This document shows positions 23,275-34,934 of a stretch of 64,000 bases of DNA, piece after piece. This DNA comes from Yamagishiella unicocca. Taxonomy: Eukaryota > Chlorophyta > Chlorophyceae > Chlamydomonadales > Volvocaceae. The notes under the pieces are model-generated. The model made no database searches. It saw only the letters and a list, made by a program, of their open reading frames with translations, and had not been told where the DNA came from. Every line of letters starts with the position of its first letter. The first letter of the stretch is position 1. The stretch covers positions 992,001 through 1,056,000 of the forward strand of contig BDSL01000005.1 of the NCBI GenBank assembly GCA_003116995.1, given 5' to 3'. The position numbers and the translations under genes were made by a program.

Positions 23275-24380
23275 GCGGCGGCTTGGGGCGGTGGGATGCA
23301 GGCCAACTGGCCGCTCCGTCACTTGCGCGCGTGTGGACCCGGGGGCAATCGAGGCAGCAAAGCAGGCCATGACATGCAGGCTGGATGTGGAGCGGAGGGG
23401 CCTGGACGGGATGATCCTGGCGGGTGGATGTGATGGGCGCTTGTCTAAGCATGCGCGTGTACTGACCTTGTTTGGAAGCCGACGGGCTCGGTTGGTGGCC
23501 GCAGGCACTTGCGGGCAGTGGGTCAGCGACAACATTTGCATGTGTGGTGGGTGTGTTGCGGTGCATCGCAGTGAGGTGCGTGAACTGTTAGCGGTTCGTT
23601 AGCGGTCCTTGGCGGCGGGTAGGGGCAGGCAGTTGTGGCTAGGGGCATGGCGTGCCGTGCCCGAGCACGCAGGCTGGCCCCAGGGTCGGGACTTCCTCTC
23701 GGACAGGTGTACGGCATCCTGGTCGGCAACCAACGCCCGGTCGACGAAACGCCTGGCAGAGCCTCCCTAGGCCACGCCGTAGTGTCGAGTAGCTACAGAC
23801 GCGTTTTTCGCTCCAGAACAGTCGAGCTACGGCCCGTCGGGGAGCTTAGGGTTTATGGGGTGGCGTGGTGCAACCAGCAGGCGGTGGTGATAATCCATTG
23901 GCAACGGGGGAGTGGGGGTTGGGGGCTGCTTGAAGAGCGAAACGTGAAGAGTGAAACCGTGGCATTGAGAGCTGCGGAGCGCCGCGGCAGTTTGTTTATT
24001 GAGAGCCGAGAGCTTAACTTAGCGCCAGGTATCGTACCCGCTAGTGGCTGGTAGGTCGATTAGGATGTAAAGGGCAGGGCCGCCCATTAGCACTTGCCTC
24101 CGGCGCGTAGGTGTGATGCGCGAAAGGTGTGCAGCAGCTAGGTGCAGAGTTATATACCCGGCCCCCTTCAAACAAGCGTGGGCAATTGGTAGCGGCGATG
24201 GTGGCCCCGGCTACCCATGTTTTGTGGGCGGTTGCACGGTGCGCCACGTGGGGGTAGGAGCTGCTATGTCGGCGCTGCGTTTTAGCCGCCAGTGGCACGG
24301 GGAAGTGGTGGGGCTCGATGAGCGGACCCAGCAGGGCAAACACGGGCAACGTGTATATCGGATGTTTATTTTGCTAAGCA
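23275..24380. other. 3' flank of the OPR-like gene, no gene recognised
   Basis: No domain-bearing frame. A TGTAA at 24065-24069 is a possible 3' end for the OPR transcript, about 790 bp after the stop. Frames on both strands overlap and look like GC-rich chance frames. Confidence 0.4.
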
Positions 24381-25043
24381 GTGAGCGTTCCCGTGTCCGA
24401 TCGGTCACCCGCCTCAGAGTACACACGTCGCACTCAGCCGAGTAGCAGGGGCGGCGGCAGCCCAAGTGCAGGCGTTCACCTCACCCGCCACCTGTCCGGC
24501 CTAATTCTTGCGGCCGCTGCCTCAGCAGCGCACATGGACGTGTGCTGCTGGCTGCTCGCCCACGGCTGTCCATTCGGCAACGCGCGTCAAGCCGCTCCCT
24601 GTGAACACCCCCGCACAGTTGACACGCCAATAGGCTGTGACACAGCTGCCCCTTCCCCCGGTGGTGTCGCCCAGCAGCAGATCAGCCGGGTGGAGCAGGC
24701 GCTGAGGGCTGTGGCCTGGAGGCGATGCAGCGGGCCCGTGGGCAGGCAAACCGATGTGTCGTCCCTTGTAGCCGGGTGGCTGGGGACGGGAGTTTTGCCC
24801 GCATCTCGCGGTACAAGGACCGGCGTAGCGCACCGCCACTCTCAACGGGTCCCTCATCGTGCGAGTTGTGAATGCAAAGTCGTGGACGCGGGTTTGGAGC
24901 TGGATGTCCAATCAGGGCTGCCTTATCGACGGACCCGCTGGCTTTTACAGACGCAACTTCGATCCTCTAACCATGCTTCCAAAGGTTGCCGACGTGCCCA
25001 CATAGTGTGCAAGGCGTATATAAAACCCAAGGGCTACTGGTAA
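24381..25043 (+). pseudogene. Possible ankyrin-repeat fragment
   Basis: An open frame of about 220 codons contains LILAAAASAAHMDVCCWLLA followed by HGCPFG. This resembles one ankyrin unit of the type AAAxGHxDVCxWLLxxGCP found in large algal ankyrin families. The consensus Gly-His is replaced by Ala-His and no second unit is visible. The open frame starts at a non-ATG codon (GTG at 24381). It may be a decayed remnant, one exon of an unresolved gene, or chance similarity. Confidence 0.25.
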
Positions 25044-26079
25044 GACGGGCCTTGTAACCATGGTCGAAATGAATGCCTCAAGTCGCCTCCAGTTCTTTCC
25101 AGGTACGGCACGGCACAGCCACAGGCCGGCAGCAACTTGGTCTCCACCGGGTGGTGTTTGTTATTACAGAAGGGCGCAGTTCTGGCGGTGCCACACTTAA
25201 CCAGCGCCGTGACGCAGCCAAACAGCCCTGGACAGCAGGGCAAGGAAGGATGTACGGCGCCTGAACAACAGTGTATCCAGTCGCGATCGTTAGGCTTTGT
25301 TACTGGTGTCTAAACATGTGGCTTGAGCATGTGCGAGAGTGTGTGGAGGGGGCCCTTGGGAACGGCTAATTTCTCGCTTGTTTAAATCATTCGCATGGCA
25401 TGCACCAGTCGACCAGTGCACCAGGGTTTCCAATCTTTTCCATTTATGTCAGGGATACTGTGATAGAGATATAGTCTGAATCCCAGGAACCCGGAAGCGT
25501 CAAGGATGGATTGAGGACGGAGAGAAGCGGTCAGCATGACCCGTAAGGGCCCTACATCATTACGTGTTAACCGCGTCAGCAAGCAAAGAGTTCGGCTCGA
25601 ATTATTGCTAACACAACATATTACTTGGCACAACTATAGTTACGCCTGTACCCATGCAGCTTCATTCAAGTCGCGTTTCTGGTGGGGCCTTGTCTATCTA
25701 CCAACCTGTCGTTGCAGACATTCTAGAATGTGCGCGCAAAGCGAAGCTTGGGCCACCAGGCAACATAGCAACACTGTGGTGCTCCTGATTTCCCAGCGCC
25801 TGTTCATAGGCGAGGAACATCGGTACTCGCCGCTGGCATGCCTTGCGTCGCGACAAGTATGATATCGCGTAATCATGCTCCACTTGCGGTCACAATTCGT
25901 CATGTTCTCGTAAGTTCCACTGGTTTTTGGGGCAACGTTTCGTATTGCCCAAGCCGAGAGTGGAATCCAAGGCGAAGCGCGCTGACCAGGCGTCGGTCCT
26001 CGCTGTTGGTTCAGGCTGACATGACTATAAATCGACGGGGTTTGGCGTGAAGCCATTTCATAGCTAGTCCACGCGCAAA
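25044..26079. other. Intergenic region upstream of the TIR-like/TPR gene
   Basis: No recognisable gene. A TATATAAAA string at about 25016-25024 looks like a TATA box, but no convincing gene starts within the next few hundred bases. The last part must hold the promoter of the gene starting at 26080. Confidence 0.4.
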
Positions 26080-29000
26080 ATGGAGTCGCCGGCTGGCACA
26101 GCAGCGGCGTCAGGAACTGCTTTCGGAGCGAAAGCAGCTCTCGCTGGAACCTCTATTGTCCAAATCTACTTCAACAGAGATGGACAGACTGGATTGGCGG
26201 CACGTCTTACAGATCATGTGTCCAGGGTAAGCTCATGGCGGGGAGTAAGCAACCAGCCGGAAAGAGTATGCCGACGGCTTTCATCGATTATGTGTTAGGT
26301 CCGCTAGAGGTTTAAAATGGGCTTTAAACCCAGAAACTCAGCGGTTAGGGGGGCAGAGGCGTCATCCGTGCCCTGGGCGAAAGCTTGATTTGGGTGGTCA
26401 TGACTCAGGGTTCGTGGGTTTGCTCACATGAATCTTCTGGGGTACGGCCATGGGGGACCATATTGAAAACAGCGGGAGGGCAAGAACATTCCCTCATACC
26501 ACCGCCAAAGACAAAGCCCGAGCTGCGCGTGTCCGCATGGGCAATGGAGACGAGGGTTGGTCGTAGCTTGGAGAGCTTTTGGTCGGAACGCCGTAACGCA
26601 CGTTATGACGGACGGAAAAGGGGATCCAGGCTGCGCGGGAAGGGTTGCCATGCGGATTGCTTCGTGCCTATTGGCAACGCACCAACAGACGTGACGACCT
26701 AATACCTGACACCCCGTCTGGCCTGCTTCGGGCCGTGCTCGCCTTCGCTGCAGTGCGCTGTGTCGCTGTCCTGGATCAAGCACTTCTCAGACGAGTACAC
26801 GGTCGCGCAGCGGGGCCTGACCACCGCACAGGTGGTTTCGGAGCTGATCAGGCCGCGGACGGCGCAGGACAAGTGCCGGTTCACGGAGCTCTTGCTTCGC
26901 GACCCGGACCCCCTGCAGCGCGGGGCGGTGTCACTGGGCCGGCCCTTCTTTTTCGTCAGCCACGCTTGGTTCCGGCCCTTTGAGGAGATGTTGGACCTGG
27001 TGGCCCGCCACTTTGAACCAGAGCAGCAGCGGCTGTGGCGGCGGAGGGCGGACGGGCAGCAGCTCCCCATCCTCACCGATGACGACGTGTTCATCTGGCT
27101 GGACGTGTTTGCAATCGTAAGTGGTTGTTGGTTGTTGGTTGTTGGCTCGTCGCAACGATTCGGGGCGGGTTGCGTGGAGCACGGGAAAAACATCAAGCGG
27201 CTGCAGCTGCTACAGCCGCCTCATCGTCAAGTCGGCCGTGTTCGCAATTGCTGCGGCGGTGGTCTTCGTGTGGCACCCTTTGCTGCATCTAAGGATCATC
27301 GGACATGCTCCGGTGTATATCCATAAATTCCCGATCGCACCGCTGCCGTACCCTGTGTCGCTCCAGAACCAACACGCCGGCCCCGGCCAGCAAATGGGCG
27401 ACCTGGCGGCGCTGAGGGAGGCCGTGAGCGACGCGGAGGAGACGCTCATGATCCTGGACGCGGATGTCACCCCGCTGACACGCATATGGTGTCTGTACGA
27501 GGCGTGGCTCACCAGCAGGGCCGGTCCCGGGAAGCTGCGGCTGCTGTCGTACGACACCAACTTTGACCGGCTGCGCACGGTGAGCGTTTTCGGCGCAGGC
27601 CAGGGGCGTATGGTCACCCCGCCCAGCCGGTTGCCGAGGGTCGCCCAACAGCGCCGCCATTTTTGGCGGCCCGCTAGCTGTCTCTTAGAACCCACATGGG
27701 CCGCCATCCTAGTCTGTCCTTGCGCTTGCCCGAAGTCAAATGGACGTGTCACCGCGTCCAAAGGTCCAATTTGTGGACAGCGCTGCCGTTTGGCCTCACC
27801 GCACTGGCAAGCTGGCAACACAGCCACAGCTACTTTTACTTGCTTTTGTATGGAGCATGCCTCACAACACAGCCACAGCTACTTTTCCTTGCTTTTGTAT
27901 GGAGCATGCCTCACGCACCCTGGCAACACAGCCACAGCTACTTTTACTTGCTTTTGTATGGAGCATGCCTCACGCACCCTGTTCTCTTGCGTCTGCAGAT
28001 GTTCGCGAACCTGGACGTCAGCCGCGCTCAGGCCACCGTGGATGCGGACTGGGCTCCTATCGTGGAACACATGAAGGGCAGCGGTGCGGACCTCAGCTCC
28101 GTGGCGCACGGGCTCAGGGGCGCGTTCGTCGCCGGAGCCCTGACGCACGTACCTGCTAGGGAGGAGGCCTGGAGCGAGGACGTGGATCGGAAGCTGTACC
28201 TTGCCGCCACGCTCTGCCACTTGTACGGCTGGCTGGAGAACGCTAAGCCGCTTTACCAGCGGGTGCTGGAGGGCCGGGAGCAGCAGCTGGGCCCCAACCA
28301 CGCAGACTCGCTGGCAGCCGTCAGCAGCCTGGCCAGCCTCCTGGAAGCGCAGGGCAAGTACAGCGAAGCGGAGCCGCTGTACAGGAGAGGCATGGACGGC
28401 TACGAGCAGACGCTGGGTTCCGATCACCGGTGCACGCTTTCCGCCGTCAGCGGCTTCGCGGCGCTGCTGCAGTCGCAGGGCAAGTACGACCGGGCCGAGC
28501 AGCTTTGCAGGCGGGCGCTGGATGGCCGGGAGCGCGTGCTAGGTACGGACCACGAGGACACTCTGGCGTCGGTCAACAACCTGGCAAACATCCTGCAGCT
28601 GCAGGGCAAGTACGCTGAGGCGGGGCCGCTGTACCGCCGGGCGCTGGAGGGGTACGAGCGGATGATGGGCCCCGACCACCCGAGCACCTTGTCCTCGGTC
28701 AGCAACTTGGCCAGCCTGCTGGAGTCGCAGGGGGAGTTGGACGCGGCGGAGCCGCTGTACCGGCGGGGGCTGGAGGGCAGTGAGCGGGTCCTCGGTCGGG
28801 ACAACCCGCGGACGCTGATTCCTGCCAACAACCTGGCCAGTCTGCTTGAAGCCCTGGGCAAGTATGACGAAGCGGAGCCGCTGTACAGGCGGGCTGTGGC
28901 GGGCAGCGAGCGGCTGCTGGGCCCGAACCACCATGACACCTTCACCTACGTAAACAACCTGGCGGGCTTGCTGAAGGCTCGGGGGAAGTACGACGAGGCG

Positions 29001-30728
29001 GAGCCGCTGTACAGGCAGGCTCTCGCCGGAAAGGACCGGGTGTTGGGGCCCAACCACCCTGACACCTTCACCTATGTGAACAACCTGGCGGGGCTGCTGA
29101 AGGCGCAGGGCAAGTATGACGAGGCGGAGACCCTGTACACCAAGGCCTTGGAGGGCAGGGAGAGGTTACTGGGTCGTGACCATCCAGACACGTTCACCTC
29201 CGCCAGCGATTTGGCCAGCTTGTTGAACTCCAAGGGCAAGTACCACGGCGCGGAGTCGTTGAGCCAGCGGGCGGTGCGAGGCAGGGAGCAGGCGCTAGGC
29301 CGCCACAACCCGGACACGCTCGCCTCAGTCGACGTCCTGGCCAACGTCCTCCAGGCGAAGGGCAACTTCCTCAAGGCGGAACCGCTGTTCCTGAGGGCTT
29401 TGGAGGGCAGGGAGCAGGCGCTCGGCTCGGACCACCCAGATACTCTCACGTCTGTGAGCAGTTGGGCGGGGCTGCTGAAGGCTCAGGGCAAGTATTGTCA
29501 GGCGGAGACGCACTACAGGCGAGCTTTGGAAGGTCAGGAGCGGCTGCTGGGTCCGGAGCATCCCGACACACTGACCGCAGTCAGCCACTTGGCCGTCCTG
29601 CTGAAGGCCCAGGGGCGGTACGAGGAGGCAGAACAGCTGAATCAGCGGGCGCTACAAGGCAGGGAGCGGGTGCTGGGCCCAGAGCACCCGGACACGCTGA
29701 CGTCAGTCGTTGCCATAGCCAACCTGCTGAAAGCCATGGGCATGTACGATAAGGCGGCGCCGCTGTACCGGCGGGCGCTGGAGGGCAGGGAGCGGGCGCT
29801 GGGCCCTGATCATCCTGACACCCTCACGTCGGTCAGCACGTTGGCAAGCCTGCTCATGAAAGGCCGGGGCAAGCCCGACGAGGCGGAACCGCTGTACCGA
29901 CGGGCCTTGGAGGGCAGGGAGCGGGTGCTCGGCCCTGATCACCCGGACACGCTTACGTCCGTGAGTGCCTTAGCAGGCCTGTTGAAGGCGCAGGACAAGT
30001 GCGACGAGGCAGCGCCGCTCTACCGACGGGCGCTGGAGGGCAGGGAGCGGGTGCTCGGCCCTGATCATCCCGACACGCTGAACTCTGTCAGCACCTTTGC
30101 CGGCCTGCTTCGGTGCCAGGGCAAGTACGCAAAGGCGGAGACGTGGTACTGGCGGGCGCTGGAGGGCAGGGGCCGCGTGCTGGGTGCGGAGCACCAGGAC
30201 ACGCTGACTTCGGTGAACAACATGGCGGTCTTGCGTCGGTGCCAGGGCAAGTTCGACGATGCGGAGCAGTTCTGCAGGCGGGCGCTGGAGGGCAGGGAGC
30301 GGGTGCTGGGTGCGGAGCACCCGGACACGCTGACGTCGGTCAGCACGTTGGCTGGCCTGCTCAAGTGCCAGGGCAAGGCTGATGAGGCAGAGGCTCTATA
30401 TCGTCGGGCGGTGGAGGGCCGGACGCGGGTGCTGGGCGCTGAGCACCCGGACACAGTCACGGCTGCCAACAACCTGGCAGGCTACCTGCGGCCCAAGCGC
30501 GAGCGCAGCGAGCCCGAGCTGCTGTTGGGGAAGGTGCTGGCGGGCAGCAAGGGGGCGAGCGCAGGATACCGACCGCCGTACAAGGCGAGTAAGATTGTTC
30601 CATTGGAGGCGAGTGACGCAGGCGCCGTGGCTGTAGTCCAGCGCTGTCGGCCCTCCGGGTCCGCCAAGTTCTGGGGCCTCTTGAGGTTTTTCCTTTCCCC
30701 CGCGAAAGTGATGCCCAAGGCGTCGTGA
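26080..30728 (+). CDS. TIR-like domain protein with 18 kinesin-light-chain-type TPR repeats
   Basis: Four phase-0 exons, 26080-26226, 26754-27116, 27367-27579 and 27999-30728, give about 1150 residues. Exon 1 has an Ala/Gly-rich start and IVQIYFNRDGQTGLAARL. Exons 2-3 form an alpha/beta domain: FFFVSHAWFRPFEEMLDLVA, a VFIWLDVFAINQH strand, EETLMILDADVTPLTRIWCL and YEAWLTS. The F(F/V)SHAW start, the IDxFxxNQ-like strand and the WCLYE end recall TIR folds, where a Glu at this place is catalytic in NADase members; this match is by pattern only. Exon 4 has a short helical region, then 18 repeats of 42 residues with the consensus LGPDHPDTLTSVSxLAxLL-(K)AQGKYDEAEPLYRRAL, the TPR_12/kinesin light chain type. 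One repeat near 29860 carries an extra residue (LLMKGRGK). The array should be a peptide-binding solenoid. Function is unknown; a sensor or immune-type role is a guess. Confidence 0.78.
27817..27981. repeat. Minisatellite in intron 3 of the TIR-like/TPR gene
   Basis: Three copies (from 27817, 27866 and 27925) of a 49-59 bp unit containing AACACAGCCACAGCTACTTT and TGCTTTTGTATGGAGCATGC. The copies are nearly identical; copy 1 lacks the last about 10 bp. The array ends 17 bp before the acceptor at 27998. Confidence 0.95.
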
Positions 30729-33216
30729 GGTTTATGATGGCTTCGCATTATCGCATATGCAGGCACGCAGGCTCTAGTCTGGCATGCCCTTTTTTCATAA
30801 TACAAATATTTGCGCATCGTGTATACCGGTAATTTGCAGACAGCATGTTAGACCGCATGGACGCCAATTGAGAGTTGCGGAGTTGCTTCGCGCATTGGCG
30901 TTTCTTTATGTTGGACATCAGCTATGAGACATGACGAGACACACCGTCCTAAAGTTTACCTGGATAAGGCCACTGCTTGTGATTCGACGAGGCACACTGT
31001 CGCACTGTTCACCTGGATAAGGCCGCTGCTTGTGATTCGACGCGGCACACTGTCCTACTGTTCACCTGGATAAGGCCGCTGCTTGTGAGAGTTCGTCTAT
31101 TGGATGTATGCGGCGTGCTAAGCAGCGTTATGGGAGTGGGTCGGAGGTCGTGACCGGAGTGTTGGAGCGGGCGCTGCAGAGCTGTTGGGAGGCGGGGTTC
31201 CGTACGCAGACGGCGTCACTAGTTGTACTGCGGCAGCGAGTGCAGCCACACGACCCTATGTTTCAAATTTCTCGCGCGCTTGTGGCTTCAGCAACCCTGT
31301 TTGTTGGTGCCGCTCAGGGCACTGGTCGAGAGCATGGCGCAGGTCCCTTCCTTGGAAGGATGTCAGGCGATTAGGGGAGTGACCGATACGGCAGCCGCGG
31401 GCAAACTGCCGCTGTGCTGTGTGCTTGCAAAGCTTAATTGCAGCTCATCTGGCAATCGCTGGTGCCAGCGCGACATGTTGCCTTGGCTTTATAATTTCCG
31501 TTACTATGCTGCCCGTAGTTGGACGAGCTAACGACCACATAGTCGTGGCTTCGTCTGCGTGTGGCCTGTTGACATGAGTTAGGTATGGTTTGCGGGGTCA
31601 TCCGCGGCGCTGCGGGCGTGTATCAATAATTAATACTTTTGCCAATAAACGATGAGTGGTGTGACCGAACGTAAGTATGGTGATGATTCCGAGTGGCGGG
31701 GGGCGAGCGCGGATCTCGTCCGAGTCAGGCCGTTACCGAGCGGCAGCTTACTGTGATGGTGGTGTTACCAAGTCAAACTTATACGGTTCAGGCGAGCCAG
31801 GAGTATCGTGATGTAGTGACCACTTCTGACAAAAGCCTGCAGTGCCCATAAGTACGAAAGTGACAGGTGGGAGACCGGTTAGTGGTTATGGGGCTCTGCC
31901 GCGTTTTACGAAGGATTGTTGTACGATGCCGTGTTTCACTTGTCCCTACATCAGGGCGTTGACCACGATTACTGGGCTGTACTTGTAGCTCACGTGGTGT
32001 CATGCGTTGTATTGCATCATGTGCGCGTGTTGGAGGCCGTAGCATCTAGACATGCGCTGCGCGTCAACATACACCGACTACTATTGCTATGACGGAGTCA
32101 AACAGCGCCTGGGCTGCTGCCCCATGTTTGCACTCATCGGTACTTGGGGGTACTCATGGGTACAACGATTGCACTCGCGGGCACTCATTAGGTACTTCCT
32201 CACGTGCTCCGATTGGGCTTATTTGGTTTAGAGGCGCACATGAGGTGTCGTATCGATGCGGGATGTCAGCGAGTAATGCCTCCCTAGGTTTGAAGACCGC
32301 GCTAATGCAGTAACTGTGTCTGGAACGCCTTGGTGCTATTTATCTCGCCTGCGGCTGGTGGTGTTGCGGATCCTAGCCGGGATACTGGATACCTCTTGGT
32401 CAACGAGGTGCGGGGGGATGGTTGGTGGACGTGTCTTCTACGCACTCCCAACCTTGCTGTGCAAGACAATGCAAGCTTACGAGCCGCACTAGCGGCGCTT
32501 TTGTTTGTAAGCCACCCGCACTAGCGCTGCAAACATCCGCAGCGCGACGACCTCCGAGACGGGCTGCGCCTTGCGCTGCGGCGGGCAGATCCACGGATGC
32601 TGCTCACATCCTATAGACGACAAGGGGGCGCACTCGCCCAGCCAGGAGCACCCTTGTATGCTGTCACACACAAGGCGCGCGCGGGCTTGGTCGTCCACAG
32701 CACGTCAAACGATGCAGGGCACTGCGCCTGCTTCGCAGTATGCGGCCATGCACGCACGAGGCAAACGCAATCAGGCGCCACGGCGCATGGCCTTCGGGCC
32801 CAGGTGTAGAAAGAAGTGCCCTACCTCACGGCAACCGCGCAATGGAGCGGCACAATGAAATGCATCCCAGCACGCACGTCGAGCGCCACCGGCCTGTCCA
32901 ACGCCGCGTCGCATACAGTGCCGCCTGGTCACAGCGCCCGCCGGTATCAACAAGGCAAGCAGCCTGGCTGCCCACAGCGTACAATGCATACGATGCTTGC
33001 GCCGCGCGGACAAGTTCTTAATTCATTCTTCAGGATACGGTACTCAACTACCGGTACTCATGGCTGCTCTCTTCGGCGCCCCACCGAGTACCGCACGGTC
33101 AAATATTCGTGACAGCCGTCGGCGGCACAGCAACGTTATGACAGCCCGCCATTTCCTTTTCTTTCATGTCATACCACACATACGTACGCAACGGAGCCAC
33201 TAGGTTCCCAATGCCC
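30729..33216. other. Gene-poor convergent interval
   Basis: It lies between the 3' ends of the TIR-like/TPR gene and the cupin gene. No frame has a domain. GC is lower and mixed, with several runs of similar 12-mers such as ACTCATCGGTAC and ACTCATGGGTAC near 32134-32190. Apart from the minisatellite listed separately, I see nothing in it. Confidence 0.5.
30933..31088. repeat. 53-bp minisatellite, three copies
   Basis: Three copies starting at 30933, 30986 and 31039 of a 53-bp unit containing CACCTGGATAAGGCCGCTGC and CTTGTGATTCGACG. Copies 2 and 3 differ at only a few bases. It lies about 200 bp after the TPR gene stop, so it may be in its 3'UTR. Confidence 0.95.
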
Positions 33217-34934
33217 CTACAGTTCATCAGCTACGTGAGCCGGCTGCTCTTCCTGGTCTTCCCACACAAATCCCATGCCCTCCTCATCCGCATCATCGCC
33301 GTACCCCTCCGTCCCAACGCCGTACGCCATGTCGTCCTCCTCCTCGTACGGCTCGGCGAAGCACTCGGCGATCGCGTCCTCGTCGGTGGGCTCGCCGCCG
33401 GCGCATCCGCAGCCTCCCCCATCGTTGTAGCCGCCTATCTCGATGCCATAATCGTCGCCGAGCTCCTCCAGCTCAACGCTGGAGTCGCCCGCCTCGTCGC
33501 CGAACACGTTCACCGCGCCGCCAAACTCGCCCGCGTCATCTCCAAACTCTCCTGACTCGTTGCCAAAGAACCCACTAAACTCGCCTGCCTCTTCATTGAA
33601 CGCATCGCCGAAGTCGCCTACCTCCTCGTCGTCGTACAACCCATCTGGCTCGTGGCCTGGTGCGCATGAGACCTCCCACGGCATCGCGGTTGGCACGAAG
33701 CCGACACCGCCGTCAGGGGTGTCCGGCCAGTCGGCCAGCAACTCATAGGGAGCCAGGGACTTGGACACGGCAAGCAGCATGAGCGGCTCCGTGCCGTTGT
33801 TCAACACCTGCCGTAATGGGTGGAACCGAAACAACACACAAAGTGGACGCGCGGTGGGGATATGCCCGTTGGGGTGTCTTATTGCGCCCCAATGCAGTCA
33901 GGGTGTACGCCCGTCGCCCGGGTGTTGGTTTGTGCATTTGCAAGGGAGTTGTTAGGGAGAGCGACAGCATGGCAGTGCCGCGCAGCGGCTGAAACTGGAT
34001 GGGTTCGCGTGTGTGTATGTGTGGAGAGGACGTTACGATCAGCGCCGCATCGCAATTCCCTTTGTCCCCCCCCGTACTCACACCAACAGGCTTTAAGCCT
34101 CAATCTTGAGCTAGCATGCGTTGTTATCCCCCGCCTTGGATCCCTCCTCACATCCCTGCCCCGCTGCGTATGCGACTACTGGCACCGCGCCCAAACTCGC
34201 ATCCCGCTGGCGCCGTGACCACCCCATCCGTGCACCCCATAGGCTTTCCATTACATGGCTCGCCGGCCTACCTTGTGCAGCTGGCTCTGTGGGTTGAAGA
34301 GGGCGTGTCCTGGGGGCGCGGGAGAAGCACCATGGGGGGTTGAGGGTCGTGCGGCCGTACCATCAGGTAACGACGTGTGCTCAAGGCATGGCAATCGCGC
34401 GGACACTACGGTTCCACCTTACACTCCAAATCTTCCCACTTCATCTCAGAAGACGTCCGCAATCAGGGATGCTCATCGGTGGCCGTAAAAGGGGCTTCTG
34501 GCGACTGTGCAAGGTCTTTCACCCCACCAGTCGAACCCTAAGGGCTGTTGCATGACCCAGATCGCACCAGTCGTGATTTCCATTTCAGTAGGCTCTGTGT
34601 TCTCGAGCGCCCAATAGGCATACACGCCAGCGCCGCTGAGCACATACAGCCATTCGTCAGCATCGAAATGGCGGTGAGGAGGCCAGCCGTGCCCCGGATG
34701 GATAGTGAGCCGGACAATGTCAAGGCTTTCGACGCCGTTCGAATGTTTGCTGGCGAAGACGCGGCCATCCCAGGTGCCTTCTTGATACGGGTCAACTATA
34801 TACTGCGCGTCATCGGCGGCAATGGCGTATGGCGGGTAGAGTTGTTTGCATCGCGCGCGTTCAACCTCCTGACCACGAGAAGGGGTAGCAAGGACGAGCA
34901 GCGCCAGCGCCAAACTGCCCACTATTCGCCCCAT
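33217..34934 (-). CDS. Secreted cupin with acidic repeat tail and C-terminal ADEL
   Basis: Three phase-compatible exons, 34934-34523, 34309-34272 (38 nt) and 33807-33217, give about 346 residues. A signal peptide is evident (MGRIVGSLALALLVLATPSR). Cupin motif 1 is HRHFDADEWLYVLSG, matching HxH(x)4E(x)6G. Motif 2, G(x)5PxG(x)2H(x)3N, is formed only after splicing: Gly from the codon split between exons 1 and 2, then HALFNPQSQLHK in exon 2 and VLNN in exon 3, with Ser in place of the second Gly. The fold and the metal-binding His and Glu ligands are thus intact. After SKSLAPYELLADWPDT the tail of about 140 residues is rich in Asp/Glu/Gly/Phe with repeated GEFG(D) units and ends AHVADEL. The ADEL end resembles ER-retrieval signals of the KDEL class. 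A longer start at 34997 would bury the signal peptide. Substrate and enzyme activity are unknown. Confidence 0.75.

Noticed and set aside
21579..23306. A 575-codon open frame on the minus strand
   Set aside because: It is the mirror of the GC-rich, low-complexity last exon of the OPR-like gene; its Pro/Ala/Arg composition is typical of antisense frames and it has no domain.
25016..25024. TATATAAAA as a promoter
   Set aside because: No gene-like frame begins in the next several hundred bases, and the nearest real start is over 1 kb away.
30933..31088. A CRISPR-like array
   Set aside because: The 53-bp units are contiguous tandem copies without spacers, in a eukaryotic genome.
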